From Mycolicibacterium fluoranthenivorans (lineage in GTDB: Bacteria > Actinomycetota > Actinomycetes > Mycobacteriales > Mycobacteriaceae), in contig NZ_JAANOW010000001.1 in NCBI RefSeq assembly GCF_011758805.1, forward strand, positions 1,488,001-1,552,000: a stretch of 64,000 nucleotides of DNA, in the 5' to 3' direction. Below, piece after piece: positions 35,059 to 45,942 of this stretch (its first letter is position 1; each line of letters starts with the position of its first letter). The notes beneath the pieces were generated by a model that was given only the letters and a program-made list of their open reading frames with translations, had not been told where the DNA came from and ran no database searches. The translations under genes and the position numbers were made by a program.

Positions 35059-35504
35059 CGGTCATCGATGCGCTGACCGCGCTCGATGCCCACCGATGCG
35101 CCGAGTTGGAGGCGCAACTGTTCGCCGGAGACGATCCTTGGCCGCCATCGGCGTTCTTGCAGGCGTTGGAGGCAAAACACACCCACTATGTGGCGGCGCG
35201 GGACGGTGACCGGTTGGTGGGCTATGCGGGAATCGCCCGGCTGGGCCGGATCCCACCGTTCGAGTATGAGGTGCACACCATCGGTGTCGACCCGGACCAC
35301 CAGGGCCGCGGTATCGGCAGGCTGCTGCTGGCGGATCTGCTGGAGTTCGCCGGTCGGGGCGTGGTGTTCTTGGAGGTCCGCACCGACAACGATGCGGCGA
35401 TCGCTCTCTACGAAAGCGTCGGTTTCGTCGCAGTCGGGCTGCGTAAGCGGTATTACAAAGTCAGTGGCGCGGATGCCCACACGATGAAGCGGGAACCGAA
35501 ATGA
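35055..35504 (+). CDS. rimI: ribosomal protein S18-alanine N-acetyltransferase RimI
   Basis: A 149-residue GNAT enzyme with the acetyl-CoA loop [14 protein letters not shown] (about residues 76-89) and the C-terminal [19 protein letters not shown] at 35055 is the start because it overlaps the tsaB stop as GTGA; a longer frame upstream lies inside tsaB. Its stop overlaps the tsaD ATG. Confidence 0.93.
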   Translation: MTVIDALTALDAHRCAELEAQLFAGDDPWPPSAFLQALEAKHTHYVAARDGDRLVGYAGIARLGRIPPFEYEVHTIGVDPDHQGRGIGRLLLADLLEFAGRGVVFLEVRTDNDAAIALYESVGFVAVGLRKRYYKVSGADAHTMKREPK

Positions 35505-36520
35505 TCATCTTGGCCATCGAGAGCTCTTGTGACGAAACAGGAGTCGGCATCGCGCGGTGGCAGGACGGCACCGTCGCCTTGCTCGCCGACGAGGTCGCGT
35601 CCAGCGTCGACGAGCACTCCCGCTTCGGTGGCGTGGTACCCGAGATCGCGTCCCGCGCGCATCTGGAGTCACTCGGGCCGACCATGCGACGCGCCCTGCA
35701 GACCGCCGGGATCAGTCGCCCCGACGCGGTCGCGGCCACCATCGGCCCCGGCCTGGCCGGCGCGCTACTAGTCGGGGTCGCCGCGGCGAAGGCCTACGCG
35801 GCGGCCTGGGGGGTGCCGTTCTACGCGGTGAACCATCTGGGTGGGCACCTGGCCGCCGACGTCTACGACCACGGCCCCTTGCCGGAGTGCGTCGGTCTGC
35901 TCGTGTCGGGAGGTCACACCGAGCTGTTGCATGTGCGTTCCCTCGGGGAGCCCATCGTCGAGTTGGGCAGCACCGTCGACGACGCGGCGGGGGAGGCCTA
36001 CGACAAGGTGGCCAGGCTGCTGGGGCTGGGGTACCCCGGTGGGCGACCACTGGACGAACTGGCCCGGACCGGTGATCCCGCGGCGATCGTGTTTCCGCGT
36101 GGGATGACCGGCCCGCGCGACGACCCGTACACCTTCAGCTTCTCCGGCCTGAAGACCGCGGTGGCTCGTCATCTCGAACGAAACAAGGACTATTCGGCTG
36201 CCGATGTGGCCGCCGGGTTCCAGGAGTCGGTCGCCGATGTGCTGACGGCCAAGGCGGTGCGGGCCGCCACCGACCTGGGTGTGTCGACGCTACTGATCGC
36301 CGGCGGTGTCGCCGCGAACTCGCGGGTACGCGAACTCGCCGAGGAGCGTTGCGCGGCAGCCGGACTGACGTTGCGGGTGCCACGGCCGCGGCTGTGCACC
36401 GACAACGGTGCGATGATCGCGTCGTTCGCCGCGCACCTGATCGACGCCGGGGCGCCGCCGTCGCCGCTGAGCGTGGCCAGCGATCCCGGGTTGCCGGTGG
36501 TGAAGGGGCAGGTGGCGTGA
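35501..36520 (+). CDS. tsaD: tRNA N6-adenosine threonylcarbamoyltransferase TsaD
   Basis: A 339-residue metal-binding ASKHA protein that transfers the threonylcarbamoyl group to A37 of tRNA. It opens [13 protein letters not shown], and the metal site NHLGGHLAA is at about residues 112-120. The C-terminal [11 protein letters not shown] and CTDNGAMIA segments complete the family signature. It overlaps rimI upstream and the SnoaL-like gene downstream by four bases each. Confidence 0.97.
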   Translation: MIILAIESSCDETGVGIARWQDGTVALLADEVASSVDEHSRFGGVVPEIASRAHLESLGPTMRRALQTAGISRPDAVAATIGPGLAGALLVGVAAAKAYAAAWGVPFYAVNHLGGHLAADVYDHGPLPECVGLLVSGGHTELLHVRSLGEPIVELGSTVDDAAGEAYDKVARLLGLGYPGGRPLDELARTGDPAAIVFPRGMTGPRDDPYTFSFSGLKTAVARHLERNKDYSAADVAAGFQESVADVLTAKAVRAATDLGVSTLLIAGGVAANSRVRELAEERCAAAGLTLRVPRPRLCTDNGAMIASFAAHLIDAGAPPSPLSVASDPGLPVVKGQVA

Positions 36521-36978
36521 GTTCGTCCGAGGATATCGCCCGGCTGCTCTACACCTATGCCGAGCTGATCGATGCCGGGGATTTCGACGGCGTCGGGCAG
36601 CTGCTGGGCCGGGCGTCGTTCGGCGGACCGGCCACCGGGTCGGTGTTCGGGGCCGACAACATCGCCGGACTGTTCGCGCTGACCACCCGGCGTTACCCCG
36701 AGCACGGAAATCGCCCGCGCACCCGGCACCTCGTGTTGAACCCGATCATCGACGTCGACCGGGAGGTGGCCACGGCACGATCCACTTTCGTGGTGGTGCA
36801 ACACGTTCCGGACGGGCCGGTGACGGTGCCGCTGCAGCCGATCGTGGTGGGGCGCTACGCCGACGCGTTCACCCGGGATGACTCCGGCTGGTATTTCACC
36901 GAGCGCATCGTGGACGTCGAGATGGTCGGTGATGTCTCGGCTCATCTGAACGTCGACCCGGCGCAGTACGGGCGATAG
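36517..36978 (+). CDS. SnoaL/NTF2-like protein
   Basis: A 153-residue single-domain protein of the cone-shaped NTF2-like superfamily ([20 protein letters not shown] near the start, [15 protein letters not shown] near the end). The GTG start overlaps the tsaD stop (GTGA), so it is co-translated with tsaD, but nothing links it to tRNA modification. Relatives are small hydrolases, isomerases or binding proteins. Confidence 0.8.
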   Translation: MSSSEDIARLLYTYAELIDAGDFDGVGQLLGRASFGGPATGSVFGADNIAGLFALTTRRYPEHGNRPRTRHLVLNPIIDVDREVATARSTFVVVQHVPDGPVTVPLQPIVVGRYADAFTRDDSGWYFTERIVDVEMVGDVSAHLNVDPAQYGR

Positions 36979-36979
36979 C

Positions 36980-38233
36980 TCAGAGTCGACGGGCCTCGCC
37001 GGTAACCGAATAGGCCTCGACGGGACGCAACGTGTAGCCGGCAGGCAAGGCGTCGTCGTGGTAGTACGCCCTGAAGACATCCGCGGCCTCTGCTGCGGTG
37101 AAAGCCTCGTGATGGTAGACGTTTTCCGAGAGGTGTGAGGTGACCGCGACGTCTTGCAGACCTGGATTCACACCGGAGCGACCGATCACCGACCGGACCG
37201 ACACGTCGCCATGGTCGAGACCGTCTGGCTGCCTGATCTCGAGCATCATCGCCGCCGCAGACCCGGCGGATTGGAGGTAGCGGACTGCCGCGTGATCCTT
37301 CTCGGCTCCGACGGGTGGCCGGACCTCCAGGACGAGACCCCATCGGTCGGCGCCGTCGAGCGCCCGCAGTTCCTGGTCGAATCTGCCCTGGTGATGTGCC
37401 CGCATCAGCTCTGTCGACCACGGGGGCTGCTCGGCTGAGATTCGGGTGACATCGTGAGTGGGCACCAGGCTGGCCGTGAATGCCGAATATGCCTGCGGTC
37501 CTTTGGCATAGGCCGCGAGATACTTCGTCACATAGGTGGCCGACGACATGTTTCCCTGCTCGCCGCGAGCGATCGCGGCGTCAGCGACATCCGCCGCCTC
37601 GGCGTTGGCCCCGGTCGCCAGCAGCGCGGTGATCTCCCGGACGATGTTGACCGAGGGGCGCTGTTCGGCATCGGAATGGGCGCGGACTGCCTCGACGAAG
37701 CTCGCGGCGGTCGGGTGCTTGGCGACGAATTCCGCGTGCACGCGCGAGAACTGGCCCAGTGCATCGCTCCAATCCGGCTGACTTGCGATGGCAACCTGAC
37801 GCCGTCCTTCGTCCAGGGTGAGGGGCCACACCCTGAACGTCCCATTGATCCGGCGGTTGAGACGCATTCGCGTGCCCATCTGCACGTCGGGCAGGAACGA
37901 CGCCCACAGGATGTCATCGACGGCCATGGGCTTGATGCCGGTGGTCCACGACATCTGCAGGAGGTCTTTGCCGACCCGATGCACGGTGACGCTCAACGAC
38001 GTGATGTAGACGTCATCGACGATGAAGCCGGTGTTGCTGACGAACCGCATCCGGCGTGCCTTACAGGCAGACGTGAATGCGGTGTACCACGCCTTCGTCA
38101 CGTCAGCGGTCGCCGAAACGTCTCCCGAAACCCGTCGCAACTCCTCAGGTGTGACCCCGAGAATTCCATCCCCACCCATCCGAACAACGCTATCGGCGCG
38201 AACCTGGATGCTTGCTGGGAGTTTTTCGGCCAA
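36980..38233 (-). CDS. unrecognised 417-residue protein divergent from groES
   Basis: The protein has no signal peptide or membrane helix and no motif that I recognise. It is mostly alpha/beta-looking, with an alanine-rich helical middle (ALLATGANAEAADVADAAI) and an acidic C-terminal third. The TTG at 38233 is used because AAGGA lies five bases upstream; ATG at 38179 is an alternative. It sits between the conserved tsaD and groES genes, one base from the end of the SnoaL-like gene. Its start is 16 bases from the CIRCE element, so it may be heat-regulated. Confidence 0.65.
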   Translation of the reverse strand: MAEKLPASIQVRADSVVRMGGDGILGVTPEELRRVSGDVSATADVTKAWYTAFTSACKARRMRFVSNTGFIVDDVYITSLSVTVHRVGKDLLQMSWTTGIKPMAVDDILWASFLPDVQMGTRMRLNRRINGTFRVWPLTLDEGRRQVAIASQPDWSDALGQFSRVHAEFVAKHPTAASFVEAVRAHSDAEQRPSVNIVREITALLATGANAEAADVADAAIARGEQGNMSSATYVTKYLAAYAKGPQAYSAFTASLVPTHDVTRISAEQPPWSTELMRAHHQGRFDQELRALDGADRWGLVLEVRPPVGAEKDHAAVRYLQSAGSAAAMMLEIRQPDGLDHGDVSVRSVIGRSGVNPGLQDVAVTSHLSENVYHHEAFTAAEAADVFRAYYHDDALPAGYTLRPVEAYSVTGEARRL

Positions 38234-38248
38234 CCCAATCCTTGAGCA

Positions 38249-38275
38249 CTAGCACTCTCGTGTATAGAGTGCTAG
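38249..38275. promoter_or_regulatory. CIRCE element (HrcA operator)
   Basis: CTAGCACTC and GAGTGCTAG are perfect inverted repeats separated by nine bases, the CIRCE architecture. HrcA binds this site and represses groESL except under heat or folding stress. It lies 129 bases upstream of the groES start and only 16 bases from the start of the divergent unknown gene. Confidence 0.95.
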
Positions 38276-38404
38276 ATGGCAGCGGCCAACCCCAGCGCCG
38301 GCACCCGCGACGACGGAGCGAGGGCACGGACGTCTGCCGAACACCTGAAAAACGCAGGGCCCGGGATATCCGGACCCACACCCAACTAAGTGGAGGGCTC
38401 CATC

Positions 38405-38704
38405 GTGGCAGTCAACATCAAGCCACTCGAGGACAAGATCCTCGTTCAGGCCAACGAGGCCGAGACCACGACCGCTTCGGGCCTGGTCATCCCCGACACC
38501 GCCAAGGAAAAGCCGCAGGAAGGCACCGTCGTCGCAGTTGGCCCCGGCCGCTGGGATGAGGATGGCGAGAAGCGGATCCCCCTGGACGTTGCCGAAGGCG
38601 ACACCGTCATCTACAGCAAGTACGGCGGCACCGAGATCAAGTACGGCGGCGAGGAGTACCTGATCCTCTCGGCCCGCGACGTGCTGGCCGTCGTCAACAA
38701 GTAA
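38405..38704 (+). CDS. groES: co-chaperonin GroES
   Basis: A 99-residue Hsp10 with the mobile loop [14 protein letters not shown] (about residues 17-30) and C-terminal [13 protein letters not shown]. The GTG at 38405 gives the usual [12 protein letters not shown]-terminus and follows GTGGAGGG. Controlled by CIRCE. Confidence 0.97.
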   Translation: MAVNIKPLEDKILVQANEAETTTASGLVIPDTAKEKPQEGTVVAVGPGRWDEDGEKRIPLDVAEGDTVIYSKYGGTEIKYGGEEYLILSARDVLAVVNK

Positions 38705-38715
38705 GCACTTCGTGT

Positions 38716-40405
<1,690 letters not shown>

Positions 40406-40419
40406 TACGTAGCTCCGCG

Positions 40420-40454
40420 AAACACCCCCGGTCCGCTTGGGCCGGGGGTGTTTT
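40420..40454 (+). terminator. rho-independent terminator after groEL1
   Basis: AAACACCCCCGG pairs with CCGGGGGTGTTT around a ten-base loop and is followed by a short T-run. It lies 15 bases after the groEL1 stop. Confidence 0.9.
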
Positions 40455-40579
40455 GCGTCCGGTCGGCCCAGTGCGCGCAGGTGTGGCACCGGATAAACCT
40501 CGCGGGGCCGGGTGCGGACGGGCATACTCTCGACCATCGGACACGGATGTCATCGCTTATGACGACGGAGGGGTGACGC

Positions 40580-41047
40580 GTGAGCATGGCGTACCTGGCA
40601 CAGCCGAGCCAGCAACAGCAGTTGGAATGGCTCGACGGCGGCACGCTGGCGATCTTGCTCGACGGTAAGGCCACGAACGGCCAGTTGATGGTCGGACGCT
40701 TCGATGTCAGTGAGGGTGAAGCGCCCCCGTATCACAAGCACACCCGCGAGGACGAGGTCTTCATGCTGATCAAGGGGACCGCGCTGCTGTGGTACGACGA
40801 CGAGGAGATGGAACTGTCCGAAGGCGGGATCGTCTTTCTGCCCAAGGACATTCCACACGCGTACCGCATCACGTCCAAGAAGGCCGATCTGCTGATGATC
40901 AACACTCCCGCGGGAATCGAGGGGATGTTCCGCTACGCCGGCCGCGACAGGGCAACACCGCGCCCGGACGGTTTCGAGATCTCTCCCACTCGGATGGCGG
41001 AGGGCGCGGACAAGTTCGGTCAGATCATTCTCGGGCCGCCGCGCTGA
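40580..41047 (+). CDS. cupin-domain protein
   Basis: A 155-residue single cupin. Motif 1 is YHKHTREDEVFMLIKG (His-x-His-x4-Glu, about residues 51-66) and motif 2 ends LPKDIPHAYR (about 90-99), so a metal site of three His and one Glu is intact. GGAGGGG precedes the GTG start by six bases. Its reaction is unknown; many such cupins are dioxygenases, isomerases or binding proteins. Confidence 0.85.
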   Translation: MSMAYLAQPSQQQQLEWLDGGTLAILLDGKATNGQLMVGRFDVSEGEAPPYHKHTREDEVFMLIKGTALLWYDDEEMELSEGGIVFLPKDIPHAYRITSKKADLLMINTPAGIEGMFRYAGRDRATPRPDGFEISPTRMAEGADKFGQIILGPPR

Positions 41048-41060
41048 CTCACGGGCGCGC

Positions 41061-41570
41061 TCACCGGGCCGTCGGCTGAATCGACACCAGCCGGTAGGCG
41101 CCGGGCTGCGCGTCGTCGGCTGCGAACCGAACCACCAGGCTGCCGGGCGGAAACCGGGTGGCCAGGTCATTGAGCGTCCTGGGCAGGAACACTCTGGCCT
41201 TGGCGTTGCCGTACCAATTGGGGTTGGCGGGGTCGACGTCGAGGTCGGCCACCTGGTCGATCGCGGTGTCCCAGCTTTGCACCGCCTCCGGTGCCGCAGT
41301 CCCGAATCCTGTCGACTTCAGATACGCATCCCCTTGTCCTGCAAGGGTTATCGGTGTGTCACTGTCGACCGGTGTGCCGGTGATCGTCCCGTTGACGACA
41401 TCGGCCGTCACCGACGTCAGGCGGGCGGTGCAGATATCGTCGACGACGTTGGCGGAACCACAAGAATCGGGCAGCGGCGGGGCGGCGTGCGCCGGGACGG
41501 GGCTGACGGAGGCCGCCATCGCCAGCGCGCCGATCGCGGCCGTTGCGCGGATGCGCGGTTTCGGGATCAC
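41061..41570 (-). CDS. secreted protein of unknown function
   Basis: A 169-residue protein with a clear signal peptide (MIPKPRIRATAAIGALAMAA, cleavage likely after PAHA at about residue 29). Two cysteines soon after (SCGSANVVDDICTA) probably form a disulfide. The rest looks beta-rich. I do not recognise a domain. It is transcribed away from the cupin gene's end, in the same direction as nothing obvious. Confidence 0.75.
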   Translation of the reverse strand: MIPKPRIRATAAIGALAMAASVSPVPAHAAPPLPDSCGSANVVDDICTARLTSVTADVVNGTITGTPVDSDTPITLAGQGDAYLKSTGFGTAAPEAVQSWDTAIDQVADLDVDPANPNWYGNAKARVFLPRTLNDLATRFPPGSLVVRFAADDAQPGAYRLVSIQPTAR

Positions 41571-41642
41571 AGAACTGTCATCGTCGTGTTCGTGAGAAGA
41601 GTTACCTGACCGGTCGCGCGGGTGAGGTGTGTGGGGCGATCG

Positions 41643-42947
41643 TCATCCGATGCGCAGCGGTGCCGGCCCCAACGCGGCCAGACCCTCGTGCGCGAACCCA
41701 CTCCACTGGGCGCGTGTCCGGCGGGCCAGCTCCTCGTCGATGGGTTGCGCCCCGAGCATCGGAGCATCCGACCAGGCTCCGCGGGATCCCAGCAACAGCG
41801 GCAACTCGATACAGTGACACGCTCCCAGCGGTGCCCGCCGGGGTGTCCAGTCGACGCGGAATGTCGAGGACCGTCCACCCGCGCGGTTCCACTTCTCGGC
41901 GAGTTGAGCTGCCGGGCGCCCGAAGATGCGCCGGGTCATGATGCGTCCGAATGCCGCGGCGAGGTAGGGACCGGCCGGCCCCGCCTGCTGGAGCCGGTTG
42001 CCCCGCGGATCCATCGAGACGAACGGCCGTGCGTCGGCACGGGTGTAGCCCACCAGGATCTCGATACGTGCCGCGGCGTCGGCGATCCGCGCGTCGACGT
42101 CGGCGGCGGACGGCAGCGGCGCGAACCCGAGGATCGGCGCGAACGGCATCAGTCCCAGCCTGCCGAACTGCTGGGCGGCCCGCGCGGCGGCCAGTTGAGC
42201 GTCCAGCAGCTGCGCGACGTCGGCTTGCAGGGCGGGTACCCCGGACAGCGACGCGGTCGCCGCGGCGAGCATCGCCTCCGCCATCGCCGGCCGGCCGGAG
42301 GACAGCCCCAGCGGCGCGCTCTGCAGGATGGCCCGCATGAACAATCCGGAGGCGTCCGGGCACAACATCAGCGACATCACCGAATCACCGCCGGCTGACT
42401 GCCCGAACACCGTCACCCGTGCCGGGTCACCGCCGAACGCCGCGATATTGTCCCGGACCCAGCGCAGCGCGCAGATCTGGTCGCGTAACCCCAGATTCTG
42501 GGTGTCCTGGTCGTGCAGGTTCAGGTAGCCGAAGACGCCCAGCCGGTAACTGACGTTCACCACGACGACCCGGCCCTCGGCGGCGAGCGCGTCGGGGTCG
42601 TACTTGTCGGATTCACCGCTGCCGGACACATAGGCCCCACCGTGGAACCACACCATCACCGGCAGCCGGTCGGCGTCGGCCGGTGCGGTCACGCTGAGCA
42701 CCTGACAGTGTTCGCTGATCGCCAGCCCCTCGCCGACCGCACCCGTGACGAACTGCAACCTCGAGGGGAACTGGGGGCACGCCGGACCGCGCTGGGTCGC
42801 GTCGACTGTACTGCTCCCGAATGTCGTCAACTCCGGTACCGCGAACCGCTCGGCGCGCGCGTAGCGGATACCGCGGGCCGTGATCAGGTGGTTTTCTTCG
42901 TTCACCAGCAGCGAAGCGCCGCCGCCATCGAGCCGTTGGGTCGCCAC
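41643..42947 (-). CDS. type-B carboxylesterase
   Basis: A 434-residue esterase/lipase. The oxyanion hole is VWFHGGAYVSGSG (about residues 96-108), the nucleophile is in VFGQSAGGDSV at about Ser184, and the C-terminal histidine is probably in the CHCIELPLL region. The GTG at 42947 gives the usual N-terminus VATQRLDGGG; longer frames upstream run through a terminator and are rejected. At 434 residues it is shorter than typical members of about 500. No signal peptide is seen. Confidence 0.85.
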   Translation of the reverse strand: MATQRLDGGGASLLVNEENHLITARGIRYARAERFAVPELTTFGSSTVDATQRGPACPQFPSRLQFVTGAVGEGLAISEHCQVLSVTAPADADRLPVMVWFHGGAYVSGSGESDKYDPDALAAEGRVVVVNVSYRLGVFGYLNLHDQDTQNLGLRDQICALRWVRDNIAAFGGDPARVTVFGQSAGGDSVMSLMLCPDASGLFMRAILQSAPLGLSSGRPAMAEAMLAAATASLSGVPALQADVAQLLDAQLAAARAAQQFGRLGLMPFAPILGFAPLPSAADVDARIADAAARIEILVGYTRADARPFVSMDPRGNRLQQAGPAGPYLAAAFGRIMTRRIFGRPAAQLAEKWNRAGGRSSTFRVDWTPRRAPLGACHCIELPLLLGSRGAWSDAPMLGAQPIDEELARRTRAQWSGFAHEGLAALGPAPLRIG

Positions 42948-42962
42948 GCGATGACGATACGA

Positions 42963-42995
42963 AAGCACCCCCGGTCCGATGGGCCGGGGGTGCTT
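42963..42995 (-). terminator. hairpin terminator after the small secreted gene
   Basis: AAGCACCCCCGG pairs with CCGGGGGTGCTT around a nine-base loop. It lies just past the 3' end of the small secreted gene at 43007 and before the esterase start, both on the minus strand. The stem is nearly the same as that after groEL1. Confidence 0.8.
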
Positions 42996-43006
42996 GGTCG
43001 GCGGGG

Positions 43007-43177
43007 TCAGAACGCTTGGTCGACGAAGCCGTTGGTGGTGTTCACCTCGTCGTGGTTGTCGACGCTGTAGTGCGGACCGACCGGCGTCCCGATGGCGGCC
43101 TGGGCGGGTGCGGCCAGACCCAGGACTGCTGCGGTCATGCTGGTGGCGATCAGGGTGGCGAATCCGAATTTCTTCAT
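43007..43177 (-). CDS. 56-residue secreted peptide
   Basis: MKKFGFATLIATSMTAAVLG starts a textbook signal peptide with a cut expected after AQA at about residue 27. The mature peptide has about 29 residues (GTPVGPHYSVDNHDEVNTT region) and no cysteines. GAAGAAG lies nine bases before ATG 43177; ATG 43186 is an alternative. It is followed by a terminator, so it is likely a real small gene. Unknown function. Confidence 0.65.
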   Translation of the reverse strand: MKKFGFATLIATSMTAAVLGLAAPAQAAIGTPVGPHYSVDNHDEVNTTNGFVDQAF

Positions 43178-43287
43178 CTGGATCATCTTCTTCTGTGGTC
43201 GTTGTTGCTCTGATGGTTGAAACAGGATGTCCGGCAGTGTCATTCCGCCCGGCAGGAACTGATCGATGGATGGCAGAAACGGCGTTC

Positions 43288-43497
43288 CTAGGGCTGCTGC
43301 CAGAACAGGAAGGCGTACGGATCCGGCTGTGAGACCGGCTCGGTGAAGTTGGCGCTGTAGTCGCCCGATCCGGCGCAGGTGATGCTGACCCGGTTGCATG
43401 CCGGGTCCGGGGCGGCCGCGGCCGCTGGTGCCAGGCCGATGCCCGCAGCAGCGGCGATGACGGCGATACCGGATGCCCGAAACACATTCATCTTCAT
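43288..43497 (-). CDS. 69-residue secreted protein with one disulfide
   Basis: MKMNVFRASGIAVIAAAAGI begins a signal peptide with a cut after the alanine run at about residue 28. The mature part holds two cysteines (PACNRVSITCAGSG) and ends PYAFLFWQQP. AAGGGAAA lies upstream of the ATG. It is 110 bases from the smaller secreted gene in the same direction and is divergent from the cutinase gene. Unknown function; probably in the envelope. Confidence 0.65.
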   Translation of the reverse strand: MKMNVFRASGIAVIAAAAGIGLAPAAAAAPDPACNRVSITCAGSGDYSANFTEPVSQPDPYAFLFWQQP

Positions 43498-43677
43498 GAC
43501 ATTTCCCTTGCTGGACTCGATGGTCACACCATCGTCTGCCCGCACGCCCGTGGTGGGCATCCCGATTGGCCCCCGTCTCGACTACCGGGTAGCCGGTATT
43601 CCCAGCTGGTTGCCAGCTGCGATGTGTCGGAGGTCATGCGCAGGCGACGCTGATACCACCAACAGGGAGGTCACATC

Positions 43678-44400
43678 ATGAAGCTCACCACCGGATCCAC
43701 ACTCCTGGCCGCGGGCCTGTCGCTTGCCGCGGTACTGGGGCCGCAGGCAACCGCCGCGGCGGCCCCCGCCTGTCCGGACGTGGAGGTGGTGTTCGCGCGT
43801 GGGACGTTCGAGGCGCCGGGCGTCGGTGCCACCGGCCAGGCCTTCGTCGACGCGCTGAACTCCCGGCTGCCCGGCGAGGCGGTGGCCGTCGATGCGGTGA
43901 ACTATCCGGCCTCACTGGACTTCGAGCAGGCGGCGCAGGGCGTGGCCGATGCCAGCAACACGCTCGAATCCTTGGCGGCCGGCTGCCCGAACACGAAGAT
44001 CGTCCTCGGTGGTTACTCGCAAGGCGCTGCGGTGGCCGGCTATACGACGGCGGACAGTGTGCCTGCCGGATTCGTTCTGCCCGCGGGCATTTCCGGCCCC
44101 ATGCCGGCCTCGGTGGCCTCGCATGTCGCCGCGGTCGTGCTGTTCGGAACGCCGTCACCGCTGTTTCTCGGGCTGGCGGACCATGATGCTCCACCGATCG
44201 CGATCGGCGACCGGTATCAAGCCAAGACGTTGGAGTTGTGTGCACCCGGCGATCCCGTGTGCTCGCCGGGGATCAGCCTGGACCGGGCTGCGCACAGCGC
44301 CTACAAGGACAACGGAATGGCCCTCCAGGCCGCGGATTTCGTTGTCCGCCAACTCGGTCAGCCGGCACCGTCGGTGCCGTCGGCCCAGCAGGCCACGTAG
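43678..44400 (+). CDS. secreted cutinase-family esterase
   Basis: A 240-residue cutinase-like serine esterase with a signal peptide (MKLTTGSTLLAAGLSLAAVL, cut near AAAA at about 27). The triad is Ser114 in VLGGYSQGAA, Asp in CAPGDPVC, and His in DRAAHSAYKD. Four cysteines sit where the family has two disulfides. A strong AGGGAGGTC ribosome site precedes the ATG. Mycobacterial Culp proteins act on cell-wall or host lipids. Confidence 0.93.
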   Translation: MKLTTGSTLLAAGLSLAAVLGPQATAAAAPACPDVEVVFARGTFEAPGVGATGQAFVDALNSRLPGEAVAVDAVNYPASLDFEQAAQGVADASNTLESLAAGCPNTKIVLGGYSQGAAVAGYTTADSVPAGFVLPAGISGPMPASVASHVAAVVLFGTPSPLFLGLADHDAPPIAIGDRYQAKTLELCAPGDPVCSPGISLDRAAHSAYKDNGMALQAADFVVRQLGQPAPSVPSAQQAT

Positions 44401-44405
44401 ACGAA

Positions 44406-44447
44406 ACGGCCGCCGCAACGAGGGGGAGGGGGCATTGCGGCGGCCGT
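44406..44447. terminator. bidirectional hairpin between cutinase and protease genes
   Basis: ACGGCCGCCGCAA pairs perfectly with TTGCGGCGGCCGT (13 bp, 16-base loop). It lies between two convergent stop codons. Confidence 0.85.
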
Positions 44448-44473
44448 GGTCTGGGGGTGGACTCCGGGGTGGG

Positions 44474-45778
44474 CTAGGCCTTCCCGAGGGTGACCTGAGT
44501 GGTCTGGGAAGCACCAGACTGATCCAGGTAGGTCAGAGACACGTTGTCGCCCGGTGCTTTTGAACGTACCGCCGCGACGAGCGCCTCGGGCCCATCGATG
44601 ACCTGATCGTTGACCTTGGTGATCACCGCGCCGTCCGGGATCCCGGCGGATGCGGCCGGGCCGCCGTCGGCGACATTGGCGATCGCGGCGCCGCTGCTCG
44701 CCGTCGGATCGGTGCTGAGCTGCACCCCGAGCGACCCGTGGCTGGCGGTGCCGGTGGACACCAGCTCGTCGGCAATGCGCTTGGCCTGGTCGGACGGGAT
44801 GGCGAAGCCCAGCCCGATCGAACCGCTCTCGCCGCCACCGCCGCCCGGGCCGCCCTGGCCCGCGCCCAGGGTGGCGATCGCGGAGTTCAGCCCGATCAGC
44901 TCACCCTTCATGTTCACCAGCGCACCGCCGGAGTTACCCGGGTTGATCGCCGCATCCGTCTGGATGGCGTCCAGGACGGACGCCTGACCGCCGGAGCCGT
45001 CGCCGGCCGCCACCGGGCGGTTGAGCGCGCTGACGATGCCGGTGGTGACGGTGCCCTGCAGGCCCAGCGGTGATCCGATCGCCACCACCTGCTCGCCGAC
45101 CTTGACGTCTTTGGACGATCCGATGGCGATCGGGGTGAGCCCCGAAACGCCCTCGGCACGCACCACCGCGAGATCACCGGTCGGATCGGTGCCGACAACG
45201 CTGAAGGGGACCGAGCGACCGTCGGAGAAGGTCACGGTCCGCGTGGCTTCGCCCCCGTTCATCGATGCGGGCTGAGCGCCGTCGGCACTGTCTGCGCCTG
45301 CTGCCGCCACGTGATTGTTGGTGAGGATCAATCCGTCGGAGGTCAGCACGACGCCGGAGCCCTCGGCCTCGCCCTGGCCCATCTGGATCCGCAGTTTCAC
45401 GACGCTGGGCATCACTTTGGCCGCGACCTGCTCGACGGATCCGGCAGGCGCCGCGGCGGCCGGCTGGGACGCCGCCGCGTGCGGTGCCGGCGACGCGACC
45501 GCGGGCGGGGGAGTGAGGCTGTCGGGATGCGCGACCCACGCAGCGGTCGCACCGATTCCACCACCGGCCACCGCGACCGCCAAGGCGCCGACGGTGAGCA
45601 GTCCGGCCTTGGAACGCTTGCGGCCCGCAGGAGCGATATTGCGCGCAGGGGCAGCCTGGTAGAACGGCGGCACGGGTTGCTGGGTGGCATATCGCCAGTC
45701 GTAGGCGCGTGGGATCGGTTGGGTCAGAGGAGCATTCGGGTCGTGTGGCTGAAACGGTTGCTGCTCAGGGCTTGTCAT
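44474..45778 (-). CDS. membrane-anchored HtrA/PepD-type serine protease with PDZ domain
   Basis: A 434-residue protease of the envelope. A cytoplasmic Pro/Gln-rich head (1 to about 60) is followed by a membrane helix (AGLLTVGALAVAVAGGGIGA, about 57-80). A trypsin-like domain has His in ILTNNHVAAAG, Asp in DPTGDLAVV and Ser in NPGNSGGALVN, and a C-terminal PDZ domain spans about 345-430. The ATG at 45778 starts MTSPEQQPF; the extra 20 codons upstream are not protein-like. It resembles PepD/HtrA of M. tuberculosis, a quality-control protease. Confidence 0.9.
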   Translation of the reverse strand: MTSPEQQPFQPHDPNAPLTQPIPRAYDWRYATQQPVPPFYQAAPARNIAPAGRKRSKAGLLTVGALAVAVAGGGIGATAAWVAHPDSLTPPPAVASPAPHAAASQPAAAAPAGSVEQVAAKVMPSVVKLRIQMGQGEAEGSGVVLTSDGLILTNNHVAAAGADSADGAQPASMNGGEATRTVTFSDGRSVPFSVVGTDPTGDLAVVRAEGVSGLTPIAIGSSKDVKVGEQVVAIGSPLGLQGTVTTGIVSALNRPVAAGDGSGGQASVLDAIQTDAAINPGNSGGALVNMKGELIGLNSAIATLGAGQGGPGGGGGESGSIGLGFAIPSDQAKRIADELVSTGTASHGSLGVQLSTDPTASSGAAIANVADGGPAASAGIPDGAVITKVNDQVIDGPEALVAAVRSKAPGDNVSLTYLDQSGASQTTQVTLGKA

Positions 45779-45852
45779 TGTGGAGTGTGCGTCACTTTCT
45801 TGAATGATGAAATAGCACAGTTGCTTAACCACAATCATCCGGCGGTGGCTGA

Positions 45853-45882
45853 GACTGGACTGAGAGTTGGCTCTGTCCAGTC
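45853..45882. other. hairpin in the protease/VOC intergenic region
   Basis: GACTGGAC pairs with GTCCAGTC, and AGAG with CTCT inside it, leaving a TTGG loop and a two-base bulge. It lies 75 bases upstream of the protease start, in its possible leader. Confidence 0.5.
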
Positions 45883-45942
45883 CGAGATTTCGGCCGCATT
45901 TTGGTAACCGGTCCTGTCGCGCACCTCACTGCAGGCCGGCAC

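Noticed and set aside
42948..43487. Extended N-terminus for the type-B carboxylesterase
   Set aside because: The extension runs through a terminator hairpin and two small secreted genes in other frames; GTG 42947 gives a normal N-terminus.
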